This document shows positions 48,201 through 60,711 of a stretch of 64,000 nt of DNA, in pieces (the first letter of the stretch is position 1; every line of letters begins with the position of its first letter). Under the pieces are notes generated by a model. That model made no database searches. It was not told the origin of the DNA and saw nothing but the letters and a program-made list of their open reading frames with translations. Made by a program: the position numbers and the translations under genes. Source of the stretch: Serilophus lunatus (taxonomy: Eukaryota > Chordata > Aves > Passeriformes > Eurylaimidae). The DNA is taken from contig VXBA01005913.1 in NCBI GenBank assembly GCA_013399895.1, positions 62,001-126,000 of the forward strand, written 5' to 3'.

Positions 48201-50533
48201 ATTAACAGTCTTTTTCTAAAGCCACGAGTTATACTGCTGTATTTTCCATAAAAGTAGAATTCTGCATACATTTGGCAGACCAGTTGTCAAATTAGTCCAA
48301 ACTCTACATATTCCTTTTGGATCCCATGAATAATGTGAAAGCAAAGTCTTGTAAAATCAAAAATCCATGTGTCAATACATCTTCCATCATAGATTTATAT
48401 TAGAGTGTGATCTTTGATATAATTTTTATATTGATTACTGCTCCTTTTAGAAAATTTTCAAAAGTGTATTTGTAGCAGAAAAACTAACCTACTGGAAAAC
48501 CCTTGAGATCCTAAGATACCCACAAATATATTCAGAACTCTTTTGCAAACTTTTAAGATCTGAGTTCAGTCTTTGTCAAGCTGAAAACAGAATCACAGAA
48601 TAGCTGAGGCTGGAAGGGACAGAGCTCTGGAGGTCATCTTGTGCCCTCACACCCACGCCCCTCCATTCCACTGAAGACAGAGCCACCTAGAGAAGGCTGT
48701 CTAGAAGTGTGTCCAGATGGCTTTTGAACATCTCCAAGGATGAGAGTCCACAGCCTCTCTGGGAAACCTGTGACAGTTCTTGGTAACCTCCTGTCCTGTT
48801 TTTTGTCCAGGACAGATTTAAATTTTCCACAGTGGCCGTGAGGGAGTGGAGCCTGGAGCCAGGTGGGTGTATCTAGGTTGTTACTCTACACCACCTGTGC
48901 CATCATCGGAAGTAAGGGCTCTTGCTTCTGGGATGAAGGTGGTCTCTGGTCATGGGCAAGGGTGGTGGGCATGGAGTCCATCTGAGATTGTTCATTGTCT
49001 CAGCTCGGTGAGCATTTTGCCTGAAAATCACCCTCTCTTTTGTACACTGTTGTTATTAGTATTGTTACTGTTACTGTTCGTTTTCTTATGTCATTGCTGT
49101 TTCCAGTAAATTGTTCTTATGTCAACCCATAATCTCTGTTTTTGGTGTCTCCCACTGGAGCAGAGAGGGGAGCGTTTTGTGGTTTTCTTTTTGTGGAAGT
49201 ACTAAGCTGGGGAATACCACTCCTAAGCCATGACATCTTCAGAGTTAAAAAAGTGTTTCCTGATGTTCAGAGGGAACCTCTTTTTTTATATCTTGTGCTC
49301 TTTGCCTCTTGTGTCACTGGGTGCCACTGAAAACAGCCTGGTTCCATCTTTCTTGCTCAATCCCTTCAGGTGTTTATACATATTGATAAGACCCCTTAAG
49401 CCTTCCCTTGTTCAGGTGGAACAATGTCAGCTCTGTCAGCCTTTTCTCATAGAGAAGTGTTTCACTCCTCTAATCTTTTTAGAGCCCAGAAATAGTGCTC
49501 AAGGGGCCACTAATGCTAAAAACACATTTACTACAGTTATATTTAAAAAGAGACTGCAATATTTTGGGGGGCTACTTAAAAAAAAATGCAATTATATTTA
49601 CATTTCAGGATGACTTAAGGGTGAAGGATTTCCAGGTCAATTTAGGCTAGAAGTTATGGGAAAGGAGACTAGCCCTTTTAATGGACAGCTTTGATGAATT
49701 TGTATTCTTTCTCTGTTCCTGTGTCACTGATTTAAACCACTTAGCTACAGATATTGCAGCTCAACAGGCATTCCAGAGGCAGATAGAAACTACCGGTGCG
49801 CACTGTACTTGAACTTCTAAAATAAAGGACAGTATCTCCCTCAAACTTAGACTAGTACTGAGCAAAAGTTTTAACTGTACAAGATAGGAAAGAACTAGTG
49901 ATTTAAAGCAATCTGGCTTTCCTGAACTCTTTTTCTCTCATATATATTTTATTCTTCTGAAAATCTGTAAGAAAACATTCTTTCTACTGGATTCTACTTT
50001 AAAGAGATTATATTACTTTAACAACTTCTGGAAACCTTTAGTCCTTTCCAGGCTATTTTTTGAGATTCTTAAGATGTGGAATGTAATTTCTACATAGGCT
50101 TGCCAAAATTTGCTTGCCGGTTGTTTCTAGTAGACTTACTCTCGCTTTGTTTCATTACTGTAGAGCTGGTTTCTGCTTTAGGCAATATTCAACTCTAGGA
50201 TATATTTCCCTTGTCAGGTCACCAAACAGATCAGTAGTCTGGCTGTCAGCTTCATTTCTTCCTTCAGAATCATATAACCATTCATATTGCACCTTGTATG
50301 ATAGATACATTTAATTACTAGACAATCTGCATTGTCCTTACTCCTGGCTACAGCTATTTTGCAAGCAGTTCTGTCGTGTTCAAAGAAATGTAAATTGTAT
50401 TTCTTGAATGGGTAGCTAGATGACTAAAACCCCTCCAAATCATTAGCAAGCAAGATTAATGGTCTCAATCCTGATAAATGAGCCTAGTCTAAATTTCTGT
50501 AGTGGCATTATTATTATTATTATTATTATTATT

Positions 50534-50564
<31 letters not shown>

Positions 50565-53500
50565 ACATCATCTCAGGCCCTCAGTCAGGTACTTCAGAAG
50601 AATCAGTTGTCATCTAGACAAATATATATGCTATGGAATTATTAAGGGTGACTAGACAAGACTGGTATCCCCTTGGCCTTTCTGCCTCATATAATGAATG
50701 TCTGACCCACTTTCCTAGTGAGAGGATATCCATATTAAAAGTGTTATCTACTAGGCGTCCAGACTCATTTTCATGAAATGTTTTCTCATGTTTTCTCTTA
50801 AAAGTGCTAGACATTTATTCCTGTTTTAACTGACATTTTAAACCGATTTGGAATTACACATGGTTAAAAAAATAAACCTATGTAAGGTGGAGATTCTGCT
50901 GCTGACAGATTTCAGTAACCTAATTTTTTTCCCTTTTGGTTGGAACTACAGACTGCATTTATTCTTGCAGATAAAATGGTCTCAGAGAGTTCTCCTATCC
51001 TGAGGCTGACTTGCACCACATAGCCAGTCCATTAAAGTCCACAACCAAACCCCAGGGTTTCTCGTTGCCTGAGTCCATGCACTTTGGCACTGGCCAGATC
51101 TCTGCCAGGGAGTTAAGATGCTAACCATTTAACTGTACAGGCTGACTCTGGCCCATGTTAGACCCTGGCCCTGCTTAGTTCACTGATATAGACACAGCCA
51201 GTGTGTTTAATTTGGCTAAGACTATTCGTTGGTTTCTTTCCATGTAAAATATTTAATTTTTTTTAATTCTACAATGAATAAAGTTCAGAGGGTTTGCAAG
51301 GCCACCTCGGCGCCTTTAAAATGTCACCATCATCAACACACCTTACTTCAGCTTATATTTTGATCTCAGACCCATTTTGACCTTCCACATACTTCTCCAT
51401 TTCTGTGGTTTTCCATGGACTCCTGAGTTAATGCATTTTTGTGTAAATACCTAATTTCAAATTTGCAATAAGAAAACAAAAAGACAGACCAAACCCTATA
51501 AGGGGAGATTTCAAGAGCTCCAAACTGCTCATATCTAAAAATCCCATCATAAGCTGAATGCAGGCATTCTCAGCACTCCTAATTTTTGTGGTTTTTGTTT
51601 TCTCCACAGTATGAGTCAAGCTGTGCACTGGTGACAGAAAATCTGTCATGACATTACAAATCTTCCTTCAGCCACTGTTCCACAGACACCAAGCTGAACA
51701 ATATTTTGGAACAGGCAGGTGGGAAACTGGTATGAGGGGTAAGGGAGAGCCAAGATGCTGATGCTCTGAAGCAATCCATCTCTTAAATAGCCTCAGAGGA
51801 GGCATCAAGCTGCTTTTCCCCAGCGCAAGGGATTCTGCTACTGCTTTCTCTCCCTCTAGTCTCCTCAAGAGCAGCTGTCCCTGAATATATTCTTGAGTGC
51901 TGTGCCAGGACAGAATCAAGATCATTTTCTAAAGTTAACTAGATTTAGTCTGCTATCTCCTTCTAAGGAGCTACTGTCAGTATCTCTTGCACTGCTGAAT
52001 TACAATGAGCCTTGTGTAATCCCAAATCCCCTTTGAGCATGTATTTATTCTTCAATTTAGGAGGATTGCAGTCCTGATTTTGTTCACTGCAATTTTCTTT
52101 ACAGAATTGTTTGCTTGAAATAGGACTGCAGTTAGATTGATGAGGATTTCATATCTTAGTAGTATTACACATAAAGGAATCTATCCATTTCATTTCTAAA
52201 TCTTCTGAAACATTTATTTAAAATTTGCTAATCTGTTATGTTTACAATCTACTCATTCTCTAACCTGCTTGTGTTATCACAGATGGGTAAAAATGTCAGC
52301 AAACACATGAGCCTCCATCTGTTCCTCGAAATGAACTTTCAAAGTTTAAATTATTAGAAAATAAAATCCTGATACTCAGAAATCTTTGCCCAGAAAGCCC
52401 AGAGCTGGTTTTGATGTTAATGAGGATTCTACTACTGGCTTGTGAACAAAATTAACAGACCAGCTGCAGAAGAAGCTGTTGTTTCACTCTTTGCTTTAGC
52501 ATCCAATTTTTATTATTTTTTTATGAAGAGGAATAAGTTTACCTCATACTTTTCAAAATAGAAACTTTTATCAGTTTACATAGAGTCAGACTCAGTTTAC
52601 AGTGTCAGAGGTTTTTTCAAACCAGGGTTCTTCATTGCAAATTAATTTAAAATTATTTATATATGCTGAACATCTGTGTAGTGTCTTGTGTATCTTTGTG
52701 CTTTCCCCATGATTTCATAGTAGACAAGCAGTGCCTTAGTTACTGCCACTTTGCATCACTTGCCGAAATAAACGCAGTGTGTAGCTTACAGCTTTCTCCT
52801 GGAGAACAACATGATTTTGATTTACTGTGCATGTCCCACAAATCAGTGGCCTGCACCAAAACTGCTTCTGCATGACAAATGGCCTGTGGAAACCCCTAGT
52901 TGCTTTGGAATCTGGTGGCTCACGGATCTTGCTCCTGCTCTAAGGCTGTGCAAGAACTTGTGCTTCCACAGGAATTTGGAGGTGGCAGGGGGCTGAGAAG
53001 AAGAAAGGAGGAAGATAAAAGGAGGTTCAATAGCTTGGATATAGGGATTTCTTGGCTGCTTTTTGATGAGGAGAAGTGATATATATTTGATTAATTTAGA
53101 ACAGGGCTCCACAGTAACCAGGGAGGCTCTCATGAAATTTAACAGGTTAACTTTACTCTTCCTTCAACTGTTTCGACATTAAATTTTGTTTTCTGTAGAT
53201 TTTACTTCTAAAGTCCTTTTGGTTTGCCAGTAACATGTTCTTTTCTTGCATTTGCATCTTACTCTTTAGAACCAGATGCAGTAAAAATTATTAGTTAGCA
53301 GCAGTTAATATACCTGTGAGCTCATCTAGCATATCTTTACACCTTGTGGCATCATTGATGCAGAAGAAATGTACTCCCCTCTTTTGAAAGGTATCATTTC
53401 ACATCTGGTTCACAGGGAGGTGTAGGAAGTGGTCAAAGCTCCCTTTACTTGCCACTTCTGAAGCTCTGGGATAAGCTGTGTATTGAAGCATGTATGAGGT

Positions 53501-56500
53501 ATATTTGTGTGCTGGCTGAAGGAGAGAGCAGACTTTCAGGAATGATCAGACTAACACTGGCAATCTGGCCCGGTGTCACAGAAGGGCACAAGCCCAGAGG
53601 TTGGCAAGTCAGGCTGATGCCCTTGGAGACTTGTGTAAACAAGCATGCACAGAGCCACCTGTCCCTAGCCTGCCCTGAGGACCTAAACTTCCATAAATTG
53701 CCAAAAAAATCACTTACTCTGCCTTAATTGTAAAAAAGAATGACCCTATTAAATACCATAGCCATTAGGAAGACATACTTCTCTGCTATGATTTTTTTTT
53801 TCACTTTAGAGATCATCCTTTTCCTTTAAAGGGAAAAGAAATATTTTACTTGAATATTATTTAATAAATACTATTTACTTAAAAAAAGGAAAAAATATTT
53901 GACAAGCTATTTATTTTTAGAGTGCTTTTTAATCATTTTTCCAAATGCTGAGAATTTAAATTTTTTATTTTAAGTAGCTCAGAGAGCCTTGAGAGATCCA
54001 GTTCGGAAGACCAATCATTAAATCCTTAGCCCACACTCACCCCATGGTGCATTCCAGTGACAAAAGGAATGTCTGCCAGCTTTCTCTCATGGCCTCACCA
54101 CTGATGATACATGGATTTAAAGAGAAGGTGGTTTAAGAATGACTTTAAGGAATATCACATTCAGTAGCTTGTGTGACAGGTCAGATAACCAATTTTTTCC
54201 ACCTTTAAAAACTACTCATGAGAAGAACTGGTGCTCCTATATGAAGAAAGAACAAGTGGTACCATAGCACTGTGATGATGCAGATTATACTGTCCCATAG
54301 ACACAAACAAAGCACAAGTTCCTGTGCTAGCTAAGCCTACTATCCCTCAGAATAAATTATTCTCCAGGAAAGTGAGGGAATGTTTTCAACTTTGACCTCT
54401 GGAACAGCATGATAAAAATGTAAGGATGCCCGTGAATTTTTGAAGTATAAAAAAACTCAAAATGGAACATATTTTCCCATTAAATATCTTTTAAAAATAT
54501 TACCTTCTATTTTAGTAAAATGCAGTACAGTAGCCTGCCTTTCTCTATTCTGCATTATAGTACAATAATTCCTGATTCACTTTTCCATACTTGCTTTTTC
54601 TTAGTTGCAATGTTTTGAAAAGCTAAAACACAGAAAACTGAGTACATCTGTTTCAGATGTGTTGTCCTATGTGTTCAGGAAGGAAAAGAATTAAAAATAA
54701 AGTTAATGTCAACATATATTTTAAAATCAGTGCTTTTTTTCAAAGATAAGAATTTTCTTTTCTTGTTAAAAGCTTTAACAAAACACTGGAGCCTGAGTGA
54801 CTTTTTCATACCAGCCCACCTCTAGTCTGCTGCTAGTATAAAATTTGGGCTGCAGATGGGCACAGGAAGAAGGATATGGATTTTGTTTTCCACATCATGC
54901 AGAACATGTGGCTATAATTTATTGCATTGAGTTTTTTTGTTTCCATCCTTTCTTTGCTCCCCTCTCCTCCAAACTTTCTACCATAGTTAAACATAATAAA
55001 GCAGCCATGACTATGCCCAACAATAGATTATCTTGTTTAGACTCATGCAAAGCTTAGAGAGAATTTTTCAATAGCAATCTAATATTGAATATGTCAGGAA
55101 AAAGTTATCCCTCTCAAAGTAAGTGGAAAAAACAAAAACAAAAAAGTGTTGGTGTTTTTGGTTTTTTTCCATTTAGAGTGCCATGCACACTCTGTTAGGA
55201 GGATAATGTAGAGAAAAAATATTAGTATAATTTAAAACATTTCTTAAAACTGTTTCTGTAATCTCATATTCATGGCACAAGGGACAGAAATGTCTTCTTG
55301 TAGGGCCAAATAAACTGCTAACCATGCAAATAAAACGTTCCCTTTAATAATTAAAAATATTTGTGTAATGAGATCATCAGGAAGAAGATGCAGAAGTTAC
55401 TCACATCAGTTACAGACAAGTTACAAGACCTAGAGGAGAGATGTTTCTTGCCAAGAGTAACTGTTGTTTACTGCCAAGATGGCAATACCCTATCTTCCCT
55501 GGAATCTCTTGTTTGTGGAAAACTCTCATCCACAAGTCTTCAGCAGTTGTTTTAATGGTTCCCTTTCAGGTAAAGGCTTCCCAGCTCACTTATTTGAATC
55601 AAGCTATAAGTAAAGTTAAGTAATGCTCTTCACTTTTCCCCTGGAAGCCTTTTCATGTCCCCCAGACTGCCTGCTAAGATCTCTTTCAGGGTAATGTTAA
55701 ATGCCTTCTGAGCCTTCTGTGCACAGTTAAAGGAGAGGGATTATCGGACATCAGAGTGTTCCTCAGTTTTCAAATTCACTGAGCACCTTTATGAAAGGAA
55801 GAGAGGATAAAAAGATATGACTTTTTATCTGGGTGGGAGACAAAGGAGGAAGCAGAGAAGTCAACCTCTCTGTACTAGTGTCCGGAGAGTTTTTTGAAGA
55901 ATGTGATTTACAAGTGTTTGCAAGAGAACAACTGGCTTCATGTCTGCTCAGGAAGCTCGAGTAATGGATTGCTAAATAAAGTTGGGGAAGTGAAATAGCA
56001 GGCTAACTGTTCTTACCTCGCCAAGCTGAGCTCAAAACTAAATACTCTCTGGAGCAACTCTCCAGAGAAAGCATAATAGAGGAAATTATAGACTTATGAG
56101 ACTTAGTGCAAATTTTGCGACTCTCAGGCTGCCCAAGTCATTGAAATTACACCTAGTCAGGAAGAACTCTCTTCTGTCCTCTATTAGAATGGAGTTCTGC
56201 AAAACTTTACACCCACTGTGAGAATCAGTCCAGGACGTTGTGTACCTGACTGGTACTTATCTGTTAGCTGCTTTAATGAGGCAGTCTTTCTGAAATGAGT
56301 GCCTAAGGTTTAAATCTGGCCAGTGAAGAGAGGAAGGTCCTATAGAACATCTCTGCAGGGATACATCATCTGCTTCTGCTGTAATTGGCAATTTTTTCCT
56401 GTTGGGAACTCCCCAAGCACTTTATTTTCCCCACTAAGGAGGACTGCTTCCTTCACTGATGCTCAGAAACAAGTTCAGAACTTAAGCTAGGTGGGCAACA

Positions 56501-59500
56501 CCCCGAGCATACCTATTAAAATAAAATGGCCATCTTAATAACCTTGTTTATCTCCATCTTTTCCAGTCTGAGGAAACCTTGGTAATCAGTCTTGTTTTGT
56601 CCTTAAAAACTGAACAATTTGCTGCCCTGAGAATTATCAGTGCCAATAGATGTACCAGGTCTGGCTGGGATGAGTTTTTTCCTTCATAGTGATCCATATG
56701 TTGCTATGTTTTGGATTTGTGACCGAAACAGTGTTGATAACACACCAGTGTTTTAGCTGCTGCTGAGCAGCGTTTGGAAGCATCAAAGATTTCCGAGTCT
56801 CTCAAAATGTCTTGCCAGTGAGTGGGCTGGGGATGCACAAGAAGGTGGGAGGGGACACAGGTGGGACAGCTAACCACAACTGACCAAAGGAATGTTCCAT
56901 ACCATATGACATTGTGCTCAGCAATAAAAGAAGAAAAAGGGGGAAGAAAAAGTAAGAATGGAGGTTCAGAGTTGTAGCATCTGTCTTCCCAAGTCACTGT
57001 AACGTGATGGAGCCTTGCTTTCCCGGAGATGGCTGAACACCTGCCTGGAGATGGGAAGCAGTAAATCAGTTTCTTGTTTTGCTTTACTTGTGCATGCAGT
57101 TTTGCCTTATCAATTAAGCTCTTTATCTCCATGGAAGAGTTTTGTCACTTTCAACCTTCTGATTCTCTTCCCAATCTTGCTGGTGAGGAGTGAGTAAGTG
57201 TCTGTACAGGGCTGAGCTACCTACCAGGGTTATTCCACAACAATAGAGAAGTGTTTCAAATAGTTGTTAGCTTTAAGAAGGAATTATTAGAAGAAAAAAA
57301 AAGAGGTTTGTAATAAGGTGCACTGAATAATTTTTCAAGCTAACTTTTTGCTGTTAATAAAATGTTAACTGCTCTGTAAGGGAAGAGACTATTTCCCCAA
57401 GCAAAGGTGTGAATATTTGCCTATGTTGTTGTGCAAGCAGAAGACTTAATGCCTATTCTAGGGTAGAACAGAAGAAAAAAAGTCTCATGATTCACAAAAG
57501 GTACTTTTAGAATTCTAGTGATTTGTTTGGATACATGAACTATTGAACTAACTCTTCAAACAGGAAAAAGTGAAAATTTCATACTAAAACCTGCACATAA
57601 ACCTGCCATTTCTGAGAATCATGAGGAAAGTGAGTCAATAAGAAGTTAGCAATGTAAGAGCCCTCCTCAGTTACACACAGGTGGAAAACTAGAAGAAAAT
57701 TCTTCTGATCTTGATATTGGCAGTTAAAGCATTGTCTTCACCATTAATAAATCCAGCAACATTTACAGAGAAATTCATGTTACTCAAATAGAAAGACCTG
57801 TGGAGCTAGGGAGAGCATGTAATTACATTAGGTCCAGAGAACCTGTTACAATTGTTGGTTAGGATTTCCCATTACAGAGAAGTATCCTAGAGAATTAACT
57901 ACCTAGAATCCCCTATATATAAGTGAATAATAAAGTTTGTTATTTTTTTTAAATTATTTTTGTAGTTTTTTAGTGGACAAAACTGAAGGAAGAGCAGTAA
58001 TCTGTACTCTACCAAGACGGTTCAAATTTACAAAATTAATATGGCACCTTCATTTTAAGTGAAATTATGAAATATTTCATATTGCTTTTTTCAAAGTTTT
58101 GTCCCATTTCCCTCTAATGGAATTTCCACTATCAAACCATAGAAGAAATAGCTGGAAAAGGCTTATTACATCACCTTTTCTAGCTTTTTGATTTTAGTAA
58201 GCACAAGTGATGTAACTATCCCCTTTGACCAGTTATTTGACTTAATCCCAAAACTAGCTTAAATTGACAGGATTTCACCATGCTCAGTCTAACCTACTTT
58301 ACCAAAAAAATCCCATCAAGACCTGAAAAACCTTGAAGGACAGCAAAAATAATTACTAAAGCAGATTTACATTTTATATCAGTAATTGCTCTAATTTAAT
58401 TTATTATGCATAAGCTGTTCACATATATAATGGTATTACATTCTGAGGAGTGGAGGCACTCCAAGAGTCACAAAGCTCATAAAGCTTCAAAATAGTGTAG
58501 TTGTCAAATGATTTTTCTTGAGCTACAACATGCCTGAAAAATAAAATCAGCTGTCATTAAGTTTTAGAAATTAGATTGATAACTTTTATAGCTATTCCTA
58601 GTCTAGTATGCAAGGCAAAAGCCAAGTCTAGTTGTACGTGCACAATGATGGCCTTTATTTCCATTCAGGAAAGAGATGTTGTAGTCAGGGTAGATAATTC
58701 TATGAAAACATTATCTATGGGGTTGTTATAAAGCAAGCAGAGTGCTAGGAATTAGTAACAAAATTCAAGAACAAACACAACACATGGTGCACCCTTGTCT
58801 TGACTACTGCAACAGATCTAGTCACACATCTCAGACAGAAGATAGTGGCATAGGAAAAGTATATAGAGAGACACAAGGTAGGTGGGTAGACAGGACAGAT
58901 AAGGATAAACCATGATCTGGGTAAGTTTCTGTATCACAGTGATTAGAATAGAGAAGACTATGAAAGAAAAAAATAGCTGAAGGGAGACATAAGAGACTTC
59001 TATAAAATTTATCATTTACCATCCTGAGAACAATTAGTCACTGTTCTTCACAATCACAAGAAAAGGAGGCATCAAGTTATATTAGTATCTAGTAGGTTAA
59101 AATAAATAAAAGGGAGTAATACTTCATGAAGTGCACAGGCCCATTGTAGAATTTATTGCTAAAGGAAACCCTGGATGCCAAAAGTTCAGATGAGTTCAGG
59201 AAGTTGCTTCTGAAAATGGTTTGACAAATTAATGAAAGAAAATTCCATCAAGGACTATAATCCACACAGAAATGAACTCTGAGCCAGGTAGTTGCTAAGT
59301 TGCTGATTGCCAGAAGTTGGGAGGAGTTTTGCTGTGAGTAGGTTCAGGACGTGCATATCTACTAGTTTTGTTCTTTCCTTGTGGCATCCAAAAAAGGTCA
59401 CTTCCTCAAATAGGATAGTGAGCTAAATGAACCTCTGGCCTGTAAAAGTATAGCTAACCATACATTGTACCCTTGTCCTAGAGCAGAGGGAAAAGTGGAA

Positions 59501-60686
59501 AAACATCCTCTACTTCCTGTTTCATGCTCTTCCATCTCTTTGCAATAAGGTTTGAATATATTGCAAAGTAGCATGGTAAAAGCAGGAGCTCTTGCTTATC
59601 TTTGCTCCAACTATCCTCTGCCTCTAGGTGAAACTGGAAGTAAAATCCAAGGCAGGAAAACCCTGATAGTTCTTCCAGGATGTGGCATCTTGGAAAAAAC
59701 CCGTCCCATTTGGTACCTTGTGCATACTTACTGGCATGTACTTTAAAATATATTGGGGCAAATAGTCTCAGAATTTAGACTGGGGCCAGGTGGCTGATTG
59801 AGGTGAAAATAACACAAATACACAGACAATTGGTCACTCCAAAATAACTGAACTCTGTAGGTAATAGGATGCACAGGCTCTGAACAGTACTGTATGTCAG
59901 TTACTTTGTATTTCAATACTGCGTTCATAAAAATAAGAAATAGACTTCATGCACCTCAAGACACTGAGAATTTAAAGCTATTTCTGAAACTGACATTAGA
60001 TTTTTGACTTTCCAAGTAAACTCTTTATTTAGGAAAGGACAAGCAGCCACAATTTTTGAGCCTCTTTTTTCATTAAAACTATGCCACAACGTTTAAAAGA
60101 TGAAGGGGAATTTAAGGCTTGTGTTTTCAGATTTACAGAATATATATTATTCAACAACTAAGTAGTATAACAGGATACCACATATTCACATTTATTACTA
60201 TCTCCCTTTTATCCTTCTGAATGCAGAGAACTGCAATATTAAAAGTACAAGCAGGAAAAAAGTTTTTAATGCAAACTATAAAATGTTTAACATCAAGTCT
60301 CTCATTCATACAGAGGAGTTTTACAACTGAAATTTGCTCATTCAGTTATAGTTTCAGTAGAGTAAATATAGCTTGAAATGACTATTCTCTCCTCTTCCCC
60401 CTCACAAGATGTCCAACCAAATCAGGGAATTTTTAAATCAAATATTTAAGTGAGGAGTTAAATTGTGCCTCCTCTCCCAGCAGTTTGCATGCTCCCAGTG
60501 CTTCACATTTCCCATTCTCATCGTTTACCTGTGGTGGATAAGGAACCAAATATACTACAGGACATACCATGAACAGCTGCAGCAACAGCACCAACAAAAG
60601 CAACATGTGTTGTTGGGCCTTTGGTTTCCAGGTGCTTGAGACACAGCTGATGTTCCTTCATTTTGTGACTGCTGCCTTTTTCTCAT
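33053..60686 (-). CDS. RGS17: RGS17 (RGSZ2), regulator of G-protein signalling, complete CDS
   Basis: RGS17 is a GTPase-activating protein for Gi/o- and Gz-class alpha subunits and belongs to the RZ subfamily with RGS19 and RGS20. It acts at membranes. Coding exons are 60686-60568, 38907-38818, 36951-36717 and 33241-33053, joining exactly to 210 codons, the human length. The N-terminus MRKRQQSQNEG is followed by a cysteine string at residues 28-40 (palmitoylation region), then a short linker, and the RGS domain at about 84-200 with FREFLRTEYSEENLLFWLAC and the late SPRFLNS-like block DSFPRFLNSQIYKS. It ends GSTSET. Nearly every position matches human RGS17, with a few conservative changes. 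The introns are 21.7, 1.9 and 3.5 kb. The non-coding first exon and promoter lie outside the window. Confidence 0.97.
33242..36716 (-). other. RGS17 intron before the last exon
   Basis: A 3.5-kb AT-rich intron with no recognised repeat. It holds an isolated plus-strand frame at 33966-34175 (see findings) and other short frames without support. Confidence 0.65.
36717..36951 (-). CDS. RGS17: RGS17 coding exon, main part of the RGS domain
   Basis: The exon has one base completing a cysteine codon and 78 codons, between acceptor TGCTTTTACAG and donor GTAAAT. It encodes QNPTADEILSWAQNFDKMM, then AGRNLFREFLRTEYSEENLL, and ends YISILSPKE. The glutamate/asparagine pair in EENLLFW lies in the G-alpha contact surface known for RGS domains. 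Confidence 0.97.
36952..38817 (-). other. RGS17 intron between the linker and RGS exons
   Basis: A 1.9-kb intron with no recognisable gene or repeat. A plus-strand frame at 38041-38304 (87 codons) has no family resemblance. Confidence 0.65.
38818..38907 (-). CDS. RGS17: RGS17 linker exon
   Basis: This 90-base exon, one base plus 29 codons plus two bases, follows CTACATTGCAG and ends at donor GTAAGT. It encodes LTVRNEDRGDNAGRPTHTT and KLESIQVIEE, the linker between cysteine string and RGS domain. It is too short to stand out as an open frame and was found by family similarity. Confidence 0.95.
48588..48791 (-). mobile_element. CR1 LINE, 3' part, left of a nested LTR
   Basis: The plus strand AATCACAGAATAGCTGAGGC, TGGAAGGGAC and later CACAGCCTCTCTGGGAAACC is the reverse complement of the CR1 3' region. 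The match stops at 48791 and resumes at 49236, so this and the next CR1 entry are one element broken by an insertion. Confidence 0.88.
48792..49235 (+). mobile_element. Decayed ERVL-like solo LTR inserted in a CR1
   Basis: The 444-base insert starts TGTCCTG and ends CCATGACA, so it has the TG...CA termini of retroviral LTRs. Near its end it has GTAAATTGTTCTTATGTCAA and CCCA, similar as I recall to the 3' region of common avian ERVL-type LTRs. Flanks CCTCC (48787-48791) and TCTTC (49236-49240) look like a 5-base target duplication with two C/T changes. There is no internal viral sequence; it is a regulatory remnant only. Confidence 0.7.
49236..49490 (-). mobile_element. CR1 LINE, continuation right of the nested LTR
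   Basis: The plus strand AAAAAAGTGTTTCCTGATGT, TCAGAGGGAACCTC, GCCTCTTGTGTCACTGGGTG and CAGCCTTTTCTCAT are in the order expected for the reverse complement of CR1 directly after the part at 48588-48791. Confidence 0.9.
50507..50573. repeat. Compound (ATT)n(ATC)n microsatellite
   Basis: About 29 bases of ATT repeat pass directly into about 37 bases of CAT/ATC repeat with one interruption (CAACAT). One T-to-C change spread by slippage would explain the switch. The locus is probably polymorphic in length. Confidence 0.95.
56651..57242 (+). mobile_element. Solo ERVL-like LTR with 5-bp target duplication
   Basis: The 592-base element starts TGTACC and ends CCACAACA, flanked by ATAGA on both sides (56646-56650 and 57243-57247). 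Inside, in LTR order, are TTTTGGATTTG, GTTGATAACACACCAGTGTT, GGGAGGGGACACAG, GGAATGTTCCATACCATATG, GCAATAAAAG near the TATA position, and GGAGATGGCTGAACACCTGC. These recall avian ERVL-type LTRs with 5-base duplications. No internal viral genes follow, so recombination between two LTRs has left a solo copy. The antisense frame at 57132-56704 is not a gene. Confidence 0.85.
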
Positions 60687-60711
60687 TTCAGCTACTTCAG
60701 TGCCCAAGTGG
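60568..60711 (-). CDS. RGS17: RGS17 first coding exon with cysteine string
   Basis: The acceptor TGTTCTTATAG precedes a 25-base 5' UTR and ATG at 60686-60684; the exon ends TCATG with donor GTATGT. It encodes 39 residues, MRKRQQSQNEGTSAVSQAPG then NQRPNNTCCFCWCCCCSCS, the palmitoylated cysteine string of the RZ subfamily. An in-frame stretch upstream of the ATG is UTR, and the start agrees with human RGS17. Confidence 0.96.

Larger units (their letters stand above)
38908..60567 (-). other. Large RGS17 intron
   Basis: A 21.7-kb intron. It contains a CR1 split by an LTR (48588-49490), a solo LTR (56651-57242), a compound trinucleotide repeat (50507-50573) and homopolymer tracts such as the T-run at 39523-39541. 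The longest unexplained frame, 46678-46220 on the minus strand (152 codons), resembles nothing known. I recognise no RNA gene or second gene inside it. Confidence 0.65.

Noticed and set aside
56704..57132. 142-codon minus-strand frame
   Set aside because: It lies wholly within the solo LTR and runs antisense to it, so it is a by-product of LTR sequence.
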